From: Bradyrhizobiaceae bacterium
GTDB lineage: Bacteria; Pseudomonadota; Alphaproteobacteria; Rhizobiales; Xanthobacteraceae
Length of the DNA: 64,000 nt
Reading direction: 5' to 3'
Assembly: GCA_947481685.1 (NCBI GenBank)
Contig: CANKHA010000013.1
Location: 1 to 64,000, forward strand
Shown: one piece after another, positions 1 through 6,824 of the stretch
Numbering within the stretch: the stretch's first letter is position 1
Layout: every line of letters starts with the position of its first letter
The notes under the pieces: model-generated
Seen by the model: only the letters and a program-made list of their open reading frames with translations
What the model was told of the DNA's origin: nothing
Databases searched by the model: none
Translations under genes and position numbers: made by a program

Positions 1-455
1 CAATTGGCGGTTTCGTCGAAGCCGCGGAAGACCGGAATGATCACGTCGATCTTCAGGCCTGACGGCAGATCCCGCTTCGCGGCCGCGAGCGCATCCCATT
101 GCTGCTGCGTCGGCGCCTTGGGAGGCTTGGCCGATTTTACGACGGGCGGTAGCGATCGACCCTCCGCCCGCCCCCACCGCAGATAATGATAAAGCGGATT
201 GAGCTCCACGCTTTTGACATCGGGATTTTGGGATAGGTATTCGGACCCATCGAAAAACAGAGACGGATTGAAACCCTTTTTATGGCCGAATTTCAGGTAG
301 TGATCGACAGGCTTAAGACCGGACGAGTGCAACAGATCGCCATGTGACTCCCGGTAGTAAACCTCGTCGAACAGGTTGCTTCCGAGAATGAGATCTCGCG
401 CAACGTTCAGAGTTGCGTTCTTGCTAAACCGCTTCAGGAACCCCGGTAACTTCAT
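1..455 (-). CDS. Glycosyltransferase family 2-like protein, N-terminal part (3' end beyond window)
   Basis: Reading the minus strand from an ATG at 455 gives an open frame of 151 codons that runs off the window edge. Residues about 28-102 hold two copies of a module often placed before glycosyltransferase domains: a Y-x-x-S/L-N/H-x-D core, then HYLKFG or HYLRWG followed by a glycine-rich turn (NPDV near 77, NPLYHYL near 86, EGR near 98). Residues 135-149 (KIDVIIPVFRGFDET) match the first beta strand and nucleotide-binding turn of a GT-A fold family 2 transferase. The role is probably sugar transfer in surface polysaccharide synthesis, but donor and acceptor are unknown. The catalytic DxD lies outside the window. 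It sits beyond element remnants next to a tRNA gene, so it may be island cargo. Confidence 0.75.
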   Translation of the reverse strand, partial: MKLPGFLKRFSKNATLNVARDLILGSNLFDEVYYRESHGDLLHSSGLKPVDHYLKFGHKKGFNPSLFFDGSEYLSQNPDVKSVELNPLYHYLRWGRAEGRSLPPVVKSAKPPKAPTQQQWDALAAAKRDLPSGLKIDVIIPVFRGFDETAN

Positions 456-574
456 TATTTCCTAACTGACGCGCGCCCCGTTGCCGGCGTATTGTGCGCG
501 CCATACAATCATTACACTTGGCCAAAAAAGAGGCCGCAAAAGAAAACTTAAGTTGGCTGGCAATCAGCAAAGAA

Positions 575-606
575 GAACGTACCTCGTTTCTACGTCGAGT
601 ACGTTC
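575..606. repeat. 8-bp perfect inverted repeat
   Basis: GAACGTAC (575-582) is mirrored by GTACGTTC (599-606) around a 16-base spacer. It lies between the glycosyltransferase start and the insertion-sequence remnant. It could be a transcription stop, an operator or an element end. No T-tract follows on either strand. Confidence 0.35.
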
Positions 607-670
607 CTTTGGCCTGCACCCGGTTCCGAAGACACCGAGTTAGGTGTTTTAATGGAACCGGAGGTGGATC

Positions 671-905
671 ATGGAGAGGCGGAAGTTTACACGCGAATTC
701 AAGCTTGAGGCAGTCAAGCTGATCAAGGATCGCGGCGTGTCGTATGCGCAAGCTGGGCAAGACCTGGGTGTTCATCCGACGCAGTTGCGGGGATGGGCGA
801 AGCAGTTTGTGGACGATCCGGCGCAAGCTTTCCCTTGACAAGGTCAGATGAAGCCCGACCAAGCCGAGATCGCGCGGTTCAAGCGCGAGGTGATCAAGCT
901 CAGAC
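671..905 (+). pseudogene. IS3-family transposase OrfA remnant
   Basis: The frame from ATG 671 begins MERRKFTREFKLEAVKL, followed by a helix-turn-helix (SYAQAGQDLGVHPTQLRGW), the usual start of OrfA in IS3-type elements. An in-frame TGA at 836-838 interrupts it after 55 codons. The same frame then resumes OrfA-like sequence (QMKPDQAEIARFKREVIKL) until about 905, where similarity ends and unrelated sequence begins. The leucine-zipper end of OrfA and all of OrfB (the DDE integrase) are missing, so the element is dead. The left end probably lies near 609-621. Flanking target repeats were not found. Confidence 0.75.
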
Positions 906-1158
906 TGCCCATTCTCATAATTACAGGCCGCCGCTTGCTGTGCACAGCGCACACTGATTTTCTCAACTTGTCTCCCAACCAAGACATACCAGCACGGCGC
1001 GGCTGGGGAGGAATAGCTATCAAACAGGCTGCTCCACCAGGCCGGAGAGTCTGGATTGATCTTGTCGTAGATCGTGCTCCGGGTGAGCTTCAGTCGCGCT
1101 TCAAGATCGCGGCGGCGGAGGACCAATCGCTGCGAGACCCGTTTCAGGAGTTTTCAAC
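905..1158 (-). pseudogene. AlpA-like DNA-binding regulator, frameshifted remnant
   Basis: On the minus strand, sequence near 1126-1040 encodes VLRRRDLEARLKLTRSTIYDKINP, the helix-turn-helix of AlpA-type regulators, which control excision of prophages and integrative elements. The expected following segment (a proline-rich turn, then a Gly-Trp-x-x-Ser-Glu-hydrophobic motif) can be seen only in pieces in different frames: GWETS near 985 in one, QVEKISVRCAQQAAA just after it in another. The presumed N-terminus (TPETGLAA) is also in another frame. At least two frameshifts are therefore likely. The gene lies right beside tRNA-Leu, a usual integration site. The exact ends are approximate. Confidence 0.5.
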
Positions 1159-1251
1159 AGCCCGCAACGCTACAAATCTAACCCCACAAACTTGCCACAA
1201 AACCCAGGCCCTTCGCCGCTTAGGTATTTGTTATTGCTAGTAGATTTTAGC

Positions 1252-1336
1252 TGGTGCGGCCAAGAGGACTCGAACCTCCACACCTTTCGGTTCTAGCACC
1301 TCAAGCTAGCGCGTCTACCAATTCCGCCATGGCCGC
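1252..1336 (-). tRNA. tRNA-Leu (anticodon GAG)
   Basis: The minus strand starts GCGGCCATGGCGGAATTGG and ends in CCGCACCA with an encoded CCA. The acceptor stem GCGGCCA pairs with TGGCCGC. The anticodon stem CTAGC/GCTAG encloses the loop TTGAGGT, giving anticodon GAG, which reads CUC/CUU leucine codons. The long variable arm and the 85-nt length are typical of class II tRNA-Leu. Its 3' end faces the transposase and AlpA remnants. Confidence 0.95.
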
Positions 1337-1386
1337 ATGCTGGGAAAAACGCTGGCCCGTAAGGCTCGCGCTTCGGTCGCGCCGAC

Positions 1387-1415
1387 GATGTAACAAATCG
1401 CTTTCCGGGGTACAA
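1387..1415 (-). promoter_or_regulatory. Putative sigma-70-type promoter of tRNA-Leu
   Basis: On the minus strand TTGTAC (1410-1415) and TACATC (1387-1392) are separated by 17 bases. The -10 box lies about 50 bases upstream of the mature tRNA 5' end. The match is moderate and there is no other promoter evidence. Confidence 0.35.
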
Positions 1416-1464
1416 GGCCTGATAACTGCCGGATTTTTCGAGTTTATCCGGCCGTCAAACGAGT

Positions 1465-1707
1465 TTAGCGCACGTCCGGCTGGCGTGGGAGCAATTGCGT
1501 GACCTCGACCGCGATGCGGTTGCCCTGAACCACCACTGTACCCCTGGCCACCGGAAGATTGTTCGCAAGGATATGCACCTCGTCGTCCTCCCCCGCATCG
1601 AGCTCGATAATGGCGCCACGGCCAAGCCGGAGAACCTGATGGATCGGCATGGAGGTCGTACCGAGAACAACTGCGATATCGAGCGTGACATTATCGAGGG
1701 TGGGCAT
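1465..1707 (-). CDS. Single-domain FliN/SpoA-family protein
   Basis: The 80-residue product (MPTLDNVTLDIAVVLGTTSM at its start) is almost entirely one SpoA domain: LDIAVVLG, then a hydrophobic GRGAIIELDAGEDDEV stretch and a final VARGTVVV-GNRIAVEV pair of strands. This is the fold of the flagellar C-ring protein FliN and of type III secretion C-ring proteins. FliN is usually longer and lies in a flagellar operon. Here there are no flagellar genes nearby. ATG 1707 is preferred because AAGGA lies 7 bases upstream and because the longer GTG frame (1767) would run into an intergenic palindrome. Its function as a motor switch part is only inferred. Confidence 0.8.
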   Translation of the reverse strand: MPTLDNVTLDIAVVLGTTSMPIHQVLRLGRGAIIELDAGEDDEVHILANNLPVARGTVVVQGNRIAVEVTQLLPRQPDVR

Positions 1708-1741
1708 GCGGTGTCCTTGAAGGCCGGCAGGGCCTATATGC

Positions 1742-1791
1742 AGAGCGCGTTCAGCAAAAGTGGGCACCGGTTTTGCGTCCGAACGCGCTCT
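1742..1791. repeat. Rhizobial-type intergenic palindrome (copy A)
   Basis: An 11-bp perfect inverted repeat (AGAGCGCGTTC at 1742-1752, GAACGCGCTCT at 1781-1791) has an inner GCAAAA/TTTTGC arm pair around GTGGGCACCGG. Its layout matches copy C at 15195-15243, which also has GTGGGAACCGG in its centre. Such palindromes are scattered between genes in many Rhizobiales. Confidence 0.8.
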
Positions 1792-1806
1792 AAGTCTTTA
1801 AAGAAC

Positions 1807-1850
1807 GCGTTTTCCTCACGCGAACCGGAGTTCACTTCGCTCGAAAACGC
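1807..1850. repeat. Second intergenic palindrome (copy B)
   Basis: GCGTTTTC (1807-1814) is mirrored by GAAAACGC (1843-1850), with GCGAACCGGAG in the centre. It follows copy A after only 15 bases, so the fliN-like and lipB genes are separated by two stacked palindromes. Confidence 0.65.
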
Positions 1851-1877
1851 TGTACGTCACCATGGTATGGTTAGCAG

Positions 1878-2612
1878 GTGGTTAACGCGCGCAACGATCT
1901 GACTTTAGGGCTGCAAACAGGCCCGGAATCGCCTCCCGCCGAATGGCGCCGAAGCGACGGCCTCGTTCCCTATGAGGCATCGCTCGCGGCCATGGAGACG
2001 CGCGTGGCTGCGATTCTGTCGGGCGACGCGCCTGAACTGGTCTGGCTGCTGGAGCACCCGCCTCTCTACACCTCGGGCACCAGTGCGCGGCCGGAGGATC
2101 TGATCGATGCGCGATTTCCCGTGCATGCCACCGGCCGTGGCGGGCAATTCACCTATCACGGCCCCGGACAGCGGGTGGGTTACCTGATGCTCGACCTCAA
2201 CCGGCGCGCGCCCGATGTGCGGCGCTATGTGGCCACGCTGGAAGAATGGATCATCCGCACCCTCGCCGCCTTCGGCGTGCAGGGCGAGCGCCGCGAGGAT
2301 CGCGTCGGCGTCTGGGTGCGCCGCCCGGACAAAGGCGAAGGCTTCGAGGACAAGATCGCGGCCATCGGCATCCGGCTCAAGCGCTGGGTGAGCCTGCACG
2401 GCATCGCGCTCAACGTCGCACCCGACCTGATGCATTACTCCGGCATCCTCGCCTGCGGCGTGTCCGAGGCGCGCTACGGCATCACCAGCCTGCGCGACCT
2501 CGGCGTGAATGCGAGCATGGCGGATGTCGATGCGGCGCTGAAACGAGAATTCGAGCCGCTGTTTGGCGCGACACAGGATGCGGTCGCTGACGCGCTCGCG
2601 GAGCGCAGCTAA
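1878..2612 (+). CDS. lipB: Lipoyl(octanoyl) transferase
   Basis: LipB moves octanoyl groups from acyl carrier protein to the lipoyl domains of 2-oxoacid dehydrogenases and the glycine cleavage system, in the cytosol. The 244-residue product has the family motifs in order: [14 protein letters not shown] (57-70), [17 protein letters not shown] (86-102), the active-site lysine in EDKIAAIGI (Lys159), and the catalytic cysteine in [13 protein letters not shown] (Cys193). The start is GTG 1878; no in-frame ATG fits upstream, and the next methionine (residue 39) would remove conserved sequence. Its stop codon overlaps the stop of the convergent acylphosphatase gene. Confidence 0.95.
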   Translation: MVNARNDLTLGLQTGPESPPAEWRRSDGLVPYEASLAAMETRVAAILSGDAPELVWLLEHPPLYTSGTSARPEDLIDARFPVHATGRGGQFTYHGPGQRVGYLMLDLNRRAPDVRRYVATLEEWIIRTLAAFGVQGERREDRVGVWVRRPDKGEGFEDKIAAIGIRLKRWVSLHGIALNVAPDLMHYSGILACGVSEARYGITSLRDLGVNASMADVDAALKREFEPLFGATQDAVADALAERS

Positions 2613-2911
2613 ACAGTCGGCAATACGATAAAATCCGCGCCAGTCGGCCGCATCGCGAGATCCTCCGATGTGCCGGGCCGCTGATCGACGCTGGTGACCT
2701 GCGCACCGGGCGGACCTTTGCGGCAGGCCTCAAGCATGCGCTCCACCGCCTCACCCGGACCGGCGAACACCGCCTCAACCCAACCGGCACGCCGGTTGCG
2801 GACCCAGCCTTGCAGCCCGAGCTTGCGCGCGGTCTCCTCGGTCCAGGCGCGATAGCTGACGCCCTGCACTTTGCCGCGGATCGACACATGGCGGAGTTCG
2901 AGCAGACTCAT
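2609..2911 (-). CDS. acyP: Acylphosphatase
   Basis: A 100-residue protein of the usual size for the family, which hydrolyses acyl phosphates such as carbamoyl or 1,3-bisphosphoglycerate phosphate. The signature GKVQGVSYR (13-21) carries the phosphate-binding Arg21, and [13 protein letters not shown] carries the catalytic Asn39. ATG 2911 overlaps the stop of the upstream membrane-protein gene as ATGA, so the two are probably translationally coupled. The C-terminal extension after residue 90 is slightly longer than in the short bacterial forms. Confidence 0.93.
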   Translation of the reverse strand: MSLLELRHVSIRGKVQGVSYRAWTEETARKLGLQGWVRNRRAGWVEAVFAGPGEAVERMLEACRKGPPGAQVTSVDQRPGTSEDLAMRPTGADFIVLPTV

Positions 2912-3453
2912 GTTTGCAGTCCCGGCTGCCTCGCAGCCCAAACGGAAAATACCGGGGGGATCAGCAGCGCCACACAGGCCACAAGCCCGAGAAGGGTCAA
3001 CAGGTCGCCCGCCCCGCGGTTGAAGCTCATAATTTGCCGAACCAGCAGAAACGATGCCGGCGTCCACCCGGCGATAGATACGTTTTCCATGTAGAACGCC
3101 CCGACCAGCACCAGCAGCACGATGGCAAGAACGTGAATGACAGCGATTCCTTGCGCTGCAGCAATGCCACGACCGCCGGCCCGCAGCCTTTGCGCGTGGA
3201 GCGTGTACCACGCTCCGATCAGCACAATTTGCAGGATCAGGAACGGCCAGAGGCCGACATATGCGAGTACCGGCGACGCCGTCAGGAACTGCCCGGCTGC
3301 TCCGGCCAGATAGATCGCGGCAGCGCCCAGCATAAAAGGCCAAGGGCCAATTATACCATTCGGCCAATTGGTTCGGGTTTCGCTCAACAGGATCAACCTC
3401 GCATTCGGATTTGAAAAAGGTGCTACAAAACGGCATTTTTCCGATTGCAGCAT
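2908..3453 (-). CDS. Hypothetical integral membrane protein
   Basis: A 181-residue protein with four likely membrane segments: about residues 39-57 (PFMLGAAAIYLAGAAGQFL), 63-83, 101-122 and 147-172. I do not recognise the family. Conserved-looking features are two tryptophan-proline turns (GPWPF, GLWPF) near the first two segments. It precedes the acylphosphatase gene with a 4-base ATGA overlap, so they form one unit. The start is uncertain: ATG 3453 has no clear ribosome-binding site, while TTG near 3387 has GAGG 9 bases upstream and would give a protein starting SETRTNWPNG. Confidence 0.6.
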   Translation of the reverse strand: MLQSEKCRFVAPFSNPNARLILLSETRTNWPNGIIGPWPFMLGAAAIYLAGAAGQFLTASPVLAYVGLWPFLILQIVLIGAWYTLHAQRLRAGGRGIAAAQGIAVIHVLAIVLLVLVGAFYMENVSIAGWTPASFLLVRQIMSFNRGAGDLLTLLGLVACVALLIPPVFSVWAARQPGLQT

Positions 3454-3484
3454 CCAAATAAACGCAGGATGCTACGCCTCAACC

Positions 3485-3530
3485 GTCGATAGAAAAATAT
3501 CGACTCAACAGCTCCCATTCAGAAGGAGCT
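3485..3530 (+). promoter_or_regulatory. Two stacked inverted repeats upstream of the Tat-TPP gene
   Basis: GTCGATA (3485-3491) and TATCGAC (3498-3504) form a perfect 7-bp inverted repeat with a 6-base A-rich loop. AGCTCC (3510-3515) and GGAGCT (3525-3530) form a second one. Both end 20-65 bases before ATG 3550, so they could be an operator or leader hairpins. No clear -35/-10 pair was found. Confidence 0.4.
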
Positions 3531-3549
3531 AGCATCCAGGGAGGCGGCA

Positions 3550-5511
3550 ATGAAAGTTTCGCAGACCAAGGTCGACCGGCGCAAATTTCTCACCGGCGTT
3601 GCAGTCGCAGGCGCCACAGCAGCAACCGTCACAACCGCGAAGTCGGCGCCGACAACCGCAGATGGCGGCCGGCTCCCCGCCGCTCTGCCACCGAGTGCGC
3701 ATCAGATCGCCATCGAGACCGGCTCGGTTACAGACAGTTCAGAGAAGAGCCGCGGCCGCCCCGGTTCGGACTACATGCTCGATGTGATCAAGTCGCTGAA
3801 GTTCGACTACGTCTATTCCAATCCAGCCTCGAGCTTCCGCGGACTGCATGAGTCCCTGATCAACTACGGCAACAACAGCGCGCCCGAGTTCATCACCTGC
3901 ATGCACGAAGAATCCGCGACGGCGATGTGCCACGGCCATTTCAAGGCTACCGGCAAGCCGCAGATGATGCTGTGCCACGGCACCGTCGGTCTGATGCATG
4001 CGACGATGGCAATCTATAACGCCTGGTGCGATCGCGTGCCGATCATGGTCATCGGCGGCAATGACGCGGACGCCGCCAAGCGGCCACCCGGCGTGCCTAC
4101 TTACCATTCGGCACAGGACATCGGCGTTCTTGTCCGCGACTATACAAAATGGGACGACACGCCGGTCTCGCACCAGCATTTCGGACAGTCCTTCGTACGA
4201 GCCTATAAAGCGATGATGACGCCGCCCTATGGGCCGGTTCTGATCTCGCTCGATGCAGGCATCCAGGATTCGCCGATAGACGATCCCAAGCTTTTCATTC
4301 CGAAATACACCGCGCCGTCCTCGTCCCAGGCGGATGTCGGTGCACTGCGCGAAGCCGCGAAGCTTCTCGTGAACGCCGAGCATCCGGTCATCGTTGTCGA
4401 TCGCATGGCGCGCGACCAGCAAGGCGTGGACAACCTGGTGACCCTTGCGGAGCTGATCCAGGTTCCGGTTGTCGACCAGGGCGGCCGCATGAATATGCCC
4501 AACGCGCACTACCTGAACCAGAGCCAGGGCGGCCAGCAGTTGATCCGCAATGCCGACGTGATCCTCGGGCTCGAATGCTCCGACTTCTGGAATACGGTCA
4601 ATCAGTGGATCGACAACGGCGAGAACCATGGCCACGGCCTGCAGGAAAATCGGATCAAGCCGACCGCCAAGCTGATGACCATCAGTGGCGTCGATCTCCT
4701 CACCAAGTCCAATTTCCAGGACTTCCAGCGCTATCAGCCCGTCGATATCGCCATGGCCGGCGACTCGCAGACGTCGTTGCCGGCGCTGATCGAGGCGGTC
4801 AAGGCGGCGATCCCGGCCAAAAAGAAAGATGCCTTCGAAAAGCGCGGCGAAGCGATGAAGGATGCCTGGAAAAAGGATCGCGAACGGCTCCGCCAGCAGG
4901 CGGCCGTTGCATGGGACGCGAGCCCCATCAGCACCGCACGGCTATCCGCGGAGACCTATGCGGCAATCAAGGACCAGGACTGGTCGCTTGTGCAGGGAGG
5001 CAATATCCGCGTCTGGGCTGCGCGCATGTTCAACAACGACAAACATTATCGCTTCCTCGGCGGCTCCGGCGGTTCCGGCCTCGGTTACGGCCTGCCGGCT
5101 TCCGTCGGCGCTGCGAACGGCAACAAGGGGCTTGGGCGTTTCTCGGTCTCGTTCCAGGGCGACGGCGACATGATGTATGCGCCGGGCGCACTGTGGACCG
5201 CGGCGCATCACGAGATCCCGCTGCTGACGATCATGCACAACAACCGCGGCTATCATCAGGAAGTCATGCACGTGCAGCGCTTGTCCAACCGGCGCAACCG
5301 CGTGGCCAATCTCGGCAAGAACGTGGCTCCGATCGGCACCGGTATCGAAAACCCGAACATCGACTATGCCGCCCTGGCGAAATCGATGGGTGTCTGGTCG
5401 ATGGGTCCGATCACCGATCCGAAAGAACTCGGGCCGGCCTTGAAGAAGGCCGTCGAAGTCGTGAAGAGCGGCCAGCCCGCCCTCCTCGACACTGTCACGC
5501 AACCGCGGTGA
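3550..5511 (+). CDS. Tat-exported thiamine pyrophosphate-dependent enzyme (acetolactate synthase/decarboxylase fold)
   Basis: The 653-residue protein starts with a twin-arginine signal (DRRKFLTGVAVAG, 9-21, then an Ala-rich stretch ending near SAP at 34), so it should be folded with cofactor in the cytosol and exported. The body has the three domains of the TPP decarboxylase/synthase family: N-terminal pyrimidine-binding domain with the conserved glutamate in HEESA (119-123), central domain about 260-425, and C-terminal diphosphate domain with GDGDMMYAPG (537-546) leading to NN (564-565). Substrate is unknown; family members act on 2-oxoacids. A start at ATG 3550 is supported by GGGAGG just upstream. 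A c-type cytochrome gene follows 11 bases later, suggesting that electrons from 2-oxoacid oxidation pass to it. Family homologues are normally cytosolic; export is the odd feature. Confidence 0.85.
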   Translation: MKVSQTKVDRRKFLTGVAVAGATAATVTTAKSAPTTADGGRLPAALPPSAHQIAIETGSVTDSSEKSRGRPGSDYMLDVIKSLKFDYVYSNPASSFRGLHESLINYGNNSAPEFITCMHEESATAMCHGHFKATGKPQMMLCHGTVGLMHATMAIYNAWCDRVPIMVIGGNDADAAKRPPGVPTYHSAQDIGVLVRDYTKWDDTPVSHQHFGQSFVRAYKAMMTPPYGPVLISLDAGIQDSPIDDPKLFIPKYTAPSSSQADVGALREAAKLLVNAEHPVIVVDRMARDQQGVDNLVTLAELIQVPVVDQGGRMNMPNAHYLNQSQGGQQLIRNADVILGLECSDFWNTVNQWIDNGENHGHGLQENRIKPTAKLMTISGVDLLTKSNFQDFQRYQPVDIAMAGDSQTSLPALIEAVKAAIPAKKKDAFEKRGEAMKDAWKKDRERLRQQAAVAWDASPISTARLSAETYAAIKDQDWSLVQGGNIRVWAARMFNNDKHYRFLGGSGGSGLGYGLPASVGAANGNKGLGRFSVSFQGDGDMMYAPGALWTAAHHEIPLLTIMHNNRGYHQEVMHVQRLSNRRNRVANLGKNVAPIGTGIENPNIDYAALAKSMGVWSMGPITDPKELGPALKKAVEVVKSGQPALLDTVTQPR

Positions 5512-5522
5512 GGAAGACAATC

Positions 5523-5864
5523 ATGCAATCACTCCTTCATCGTCTCGGATGGGCGGCCCTTGCCGCCACCCTCGTCTCCGGCAGTGCATTTGCGGGAGAC
5601 GCGGCCAAAGGCAAGGTCGCCTTCGTCAAGAACGGTTGCTACCAATGCCACGGCTTTGTCGGCCAGGGCGGCGCGGGCGCCAAGCTTGCACCTAAACCCC
5701 TCCCGCTGGAGGCGATGGTGAGCTTTGTGCGTTCGACCAATCGCCAGATGCCGCCCTACTCCGAGCAGATCCTGTCAAACAACGACCTCGACGACATCCA
5801 TGCCTATCTGGAGTCGATCCCGGTGGGACCCGATCCGAAGAGCATCCCATTGCTCAACCCGTAG
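5523..5864 (+). CDS. Secreted monoheme cytochrome c
   Basis: A 113-residue protein with a Sec signal peptide (MQSLLHRLGWAALAATLVSG, cleavage probably after SAFA at 24). One heme-binding CYQCH sits at 39-43, and RQMPPYS (Met76) offers the distal ligand. The remaining sequence ends in a helix (LSNNDLDDIHAYLESI) typical of class I cytochromes c. GAGGA lies 8 bases before ATG 5523. It is 11 bases behind the Tat-exported TPP enzyme, so both proteins should meet in the periplasm; it is the likely electron acceptor of that enzyme. Confidence 0.92.
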   Translation: MQSLLHRLGWAALAATLVSGSAFAGDAAKGKVAFVKNGCYQCHGFVGQGGAGAKLAPKPLPLEAMVSFVRSTNRQMPPYSEQILSNNDLDDIHAYLESIPVGPDPKSIPLLNP

Positions 5865-6098
5865 CCTACAACCATGGCCCGGGCGCCGTATTTGATGCGG
5901 CCTCCGGCCATGGGCTGGCCCGTTTCCCGGCTGGGAAGGCCATGCTACGTTTGGGGCTCCCGGCATAACGTCTCTTCCAACGTCCGCCATTTCTTTGAAA
6001 TGTGGCTGCCTTACATTCCGGCGGCCCATCCTATACTTAGAGGCATGCGCGGTTCCTGGGGAACCGGCCGGATTTCGCTTAGGTTTCAGGAGGTTTAG

Positions 6099-6758
6099 AT
6101 GACTCTCGCGATTGGTGAAACTGCCCCGGATTTCGAGGCGGAAACGACAGAAGGCAAGATCCGCTTCCACGACTGGATCGGCGACAAATGGGCGGTGCTG
6201 TTCTCGCACCCGAAGGATTTCACCCCGATCTGCACGACCGAACTTGGCTACATGGCCAAGATCAAGCCGGAGTTCGACAAGCGCGGCGTCAAGATTATTG
6301 GTCTCTCGGTCGATCCGATCGACAAGCACGCCAAGTGGGCCGACGACATCGAAGAGACGCAAGGCTTCAAGCCCAACTATCCGATGATCGGCGACACCGA
6401 CTACAACGTGTCGAAGCTCTACGGCATGCTTCCGGCCGCCATCAGCGGCGACCCGTCGCAGCGTACCGCGGCCGACAACCAGACCGTGCGTAACGTGTTC
6501 GTCATTGGCCCGGACAAGAAGGTCAAGCTGATCCTGATCTATCCGATGACCACCGGCCGCAACTTCGACGAAGTGCTGCGCGTGATCGACTCCCTGCAGC
6601 TCACCGCCAAGCACAAGGTCGCAACGCCGGTGAACTGGAAGAACGGCGAGGACGTGGTGATCGCCGGATCGGTATCCGACGACGACGCCAAGAAGATCTA
6701 TCCGCAGGGCTGGAAATCTCCGAAGCCCTATATCCGTATCGTGCCGCAGCCGAAATAA
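6099..6758 (+). CDS. 1-Cys peroxiredoxin, Prx6 type
   Basis: The 219-residue protein reduces hydrogen peroxide and alkyl hydroperoxides through one peroxidatic cysteine. The family signature PxxxTxxC is present as HPKDFTPICTTE (Pro38, Thr42, Cys45). The downstream arginine region (NQTVRNVFVIGPDKKVKL) and the long C-terminal dimerisation part typical of Prx6 follow. No second catalytic cysteine is seen; Cys45 is the only cysteine. A very good ribosome-binding site (CAGGAGG) lies just before ATG 6099. It is a separate unit closed by the terminator at 6778-6808. The 234 bases before it hold no convincing gene. Confidence 0.95.
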   Translation: MTLAIGETAPDFEAETTEGKIRFHDWIGDKWAVLFSHPKDFTPICTTELGYMAKIKPEFDKRGVKIIGLSVDPIDKHAKWADDIEETQGFKPNYPMIGDTDYNVSKLYGMLPAAISGDPSQRTAADNQTVRNVFVIGPDKKVKLILIYPMTTGRNFDEVLRVIDSLQLTAKHKVATPVNWKNGEDVVIAGSVSDDDAKKIYPQGWKSPKPYIRIVPQPK

Positions 6759-6777
6759 GGCTCGGCGTTTTCATCGA

Positions 6778-6808
6778 ACGGGGCGCGGTACACACCGCGC
6801 CCCGTTTT
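6778..6808 (+). terminator. Rho-independent terminator after the peroxiredoxin gene
   Basis: ACGGGGCGCGGT pairs perfectly with ACCGCGCCCCGT over 12 bp around an ACAC loop, followed by TTTT. It ends 19 bases after the gene's stop codon. Confidence 0.92.
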
Positions 6809-6824
6809 CGTTATTAAAGCTGTC

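Noticed and set aside
590-1126. A single 178-codon minus-strand gene over the AlpA region
   Set aside because: Only the first part resembles AlpA and the rest is antisense to the transposase remnant; similarity continues in other frames, so it is a pseudogene rather than an intact gene.
2609-2612. Overlap of the lipB and acylphosphatase stop codons as a regulatory device
   Set aside because: Convergent genes sharing a few stop-codon bases is common in compact genomes; no other sign of regulation.
4575-5864. A long frame joining the TPP enzyme region to the cytochrome c
   Set aside because: Only the part from ATG 5523 is cytochrome; the rest is a frame shadow of the TPP gene, and a signal peptide starts exactly at 5523.
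5874-6098. A 74-codon frame between cytochrome c and peroxiredoxin genes
   Set aside because: No ribosome-binding site, no domain, and it covers the region expected to hold the peroxiredoxin promoter.
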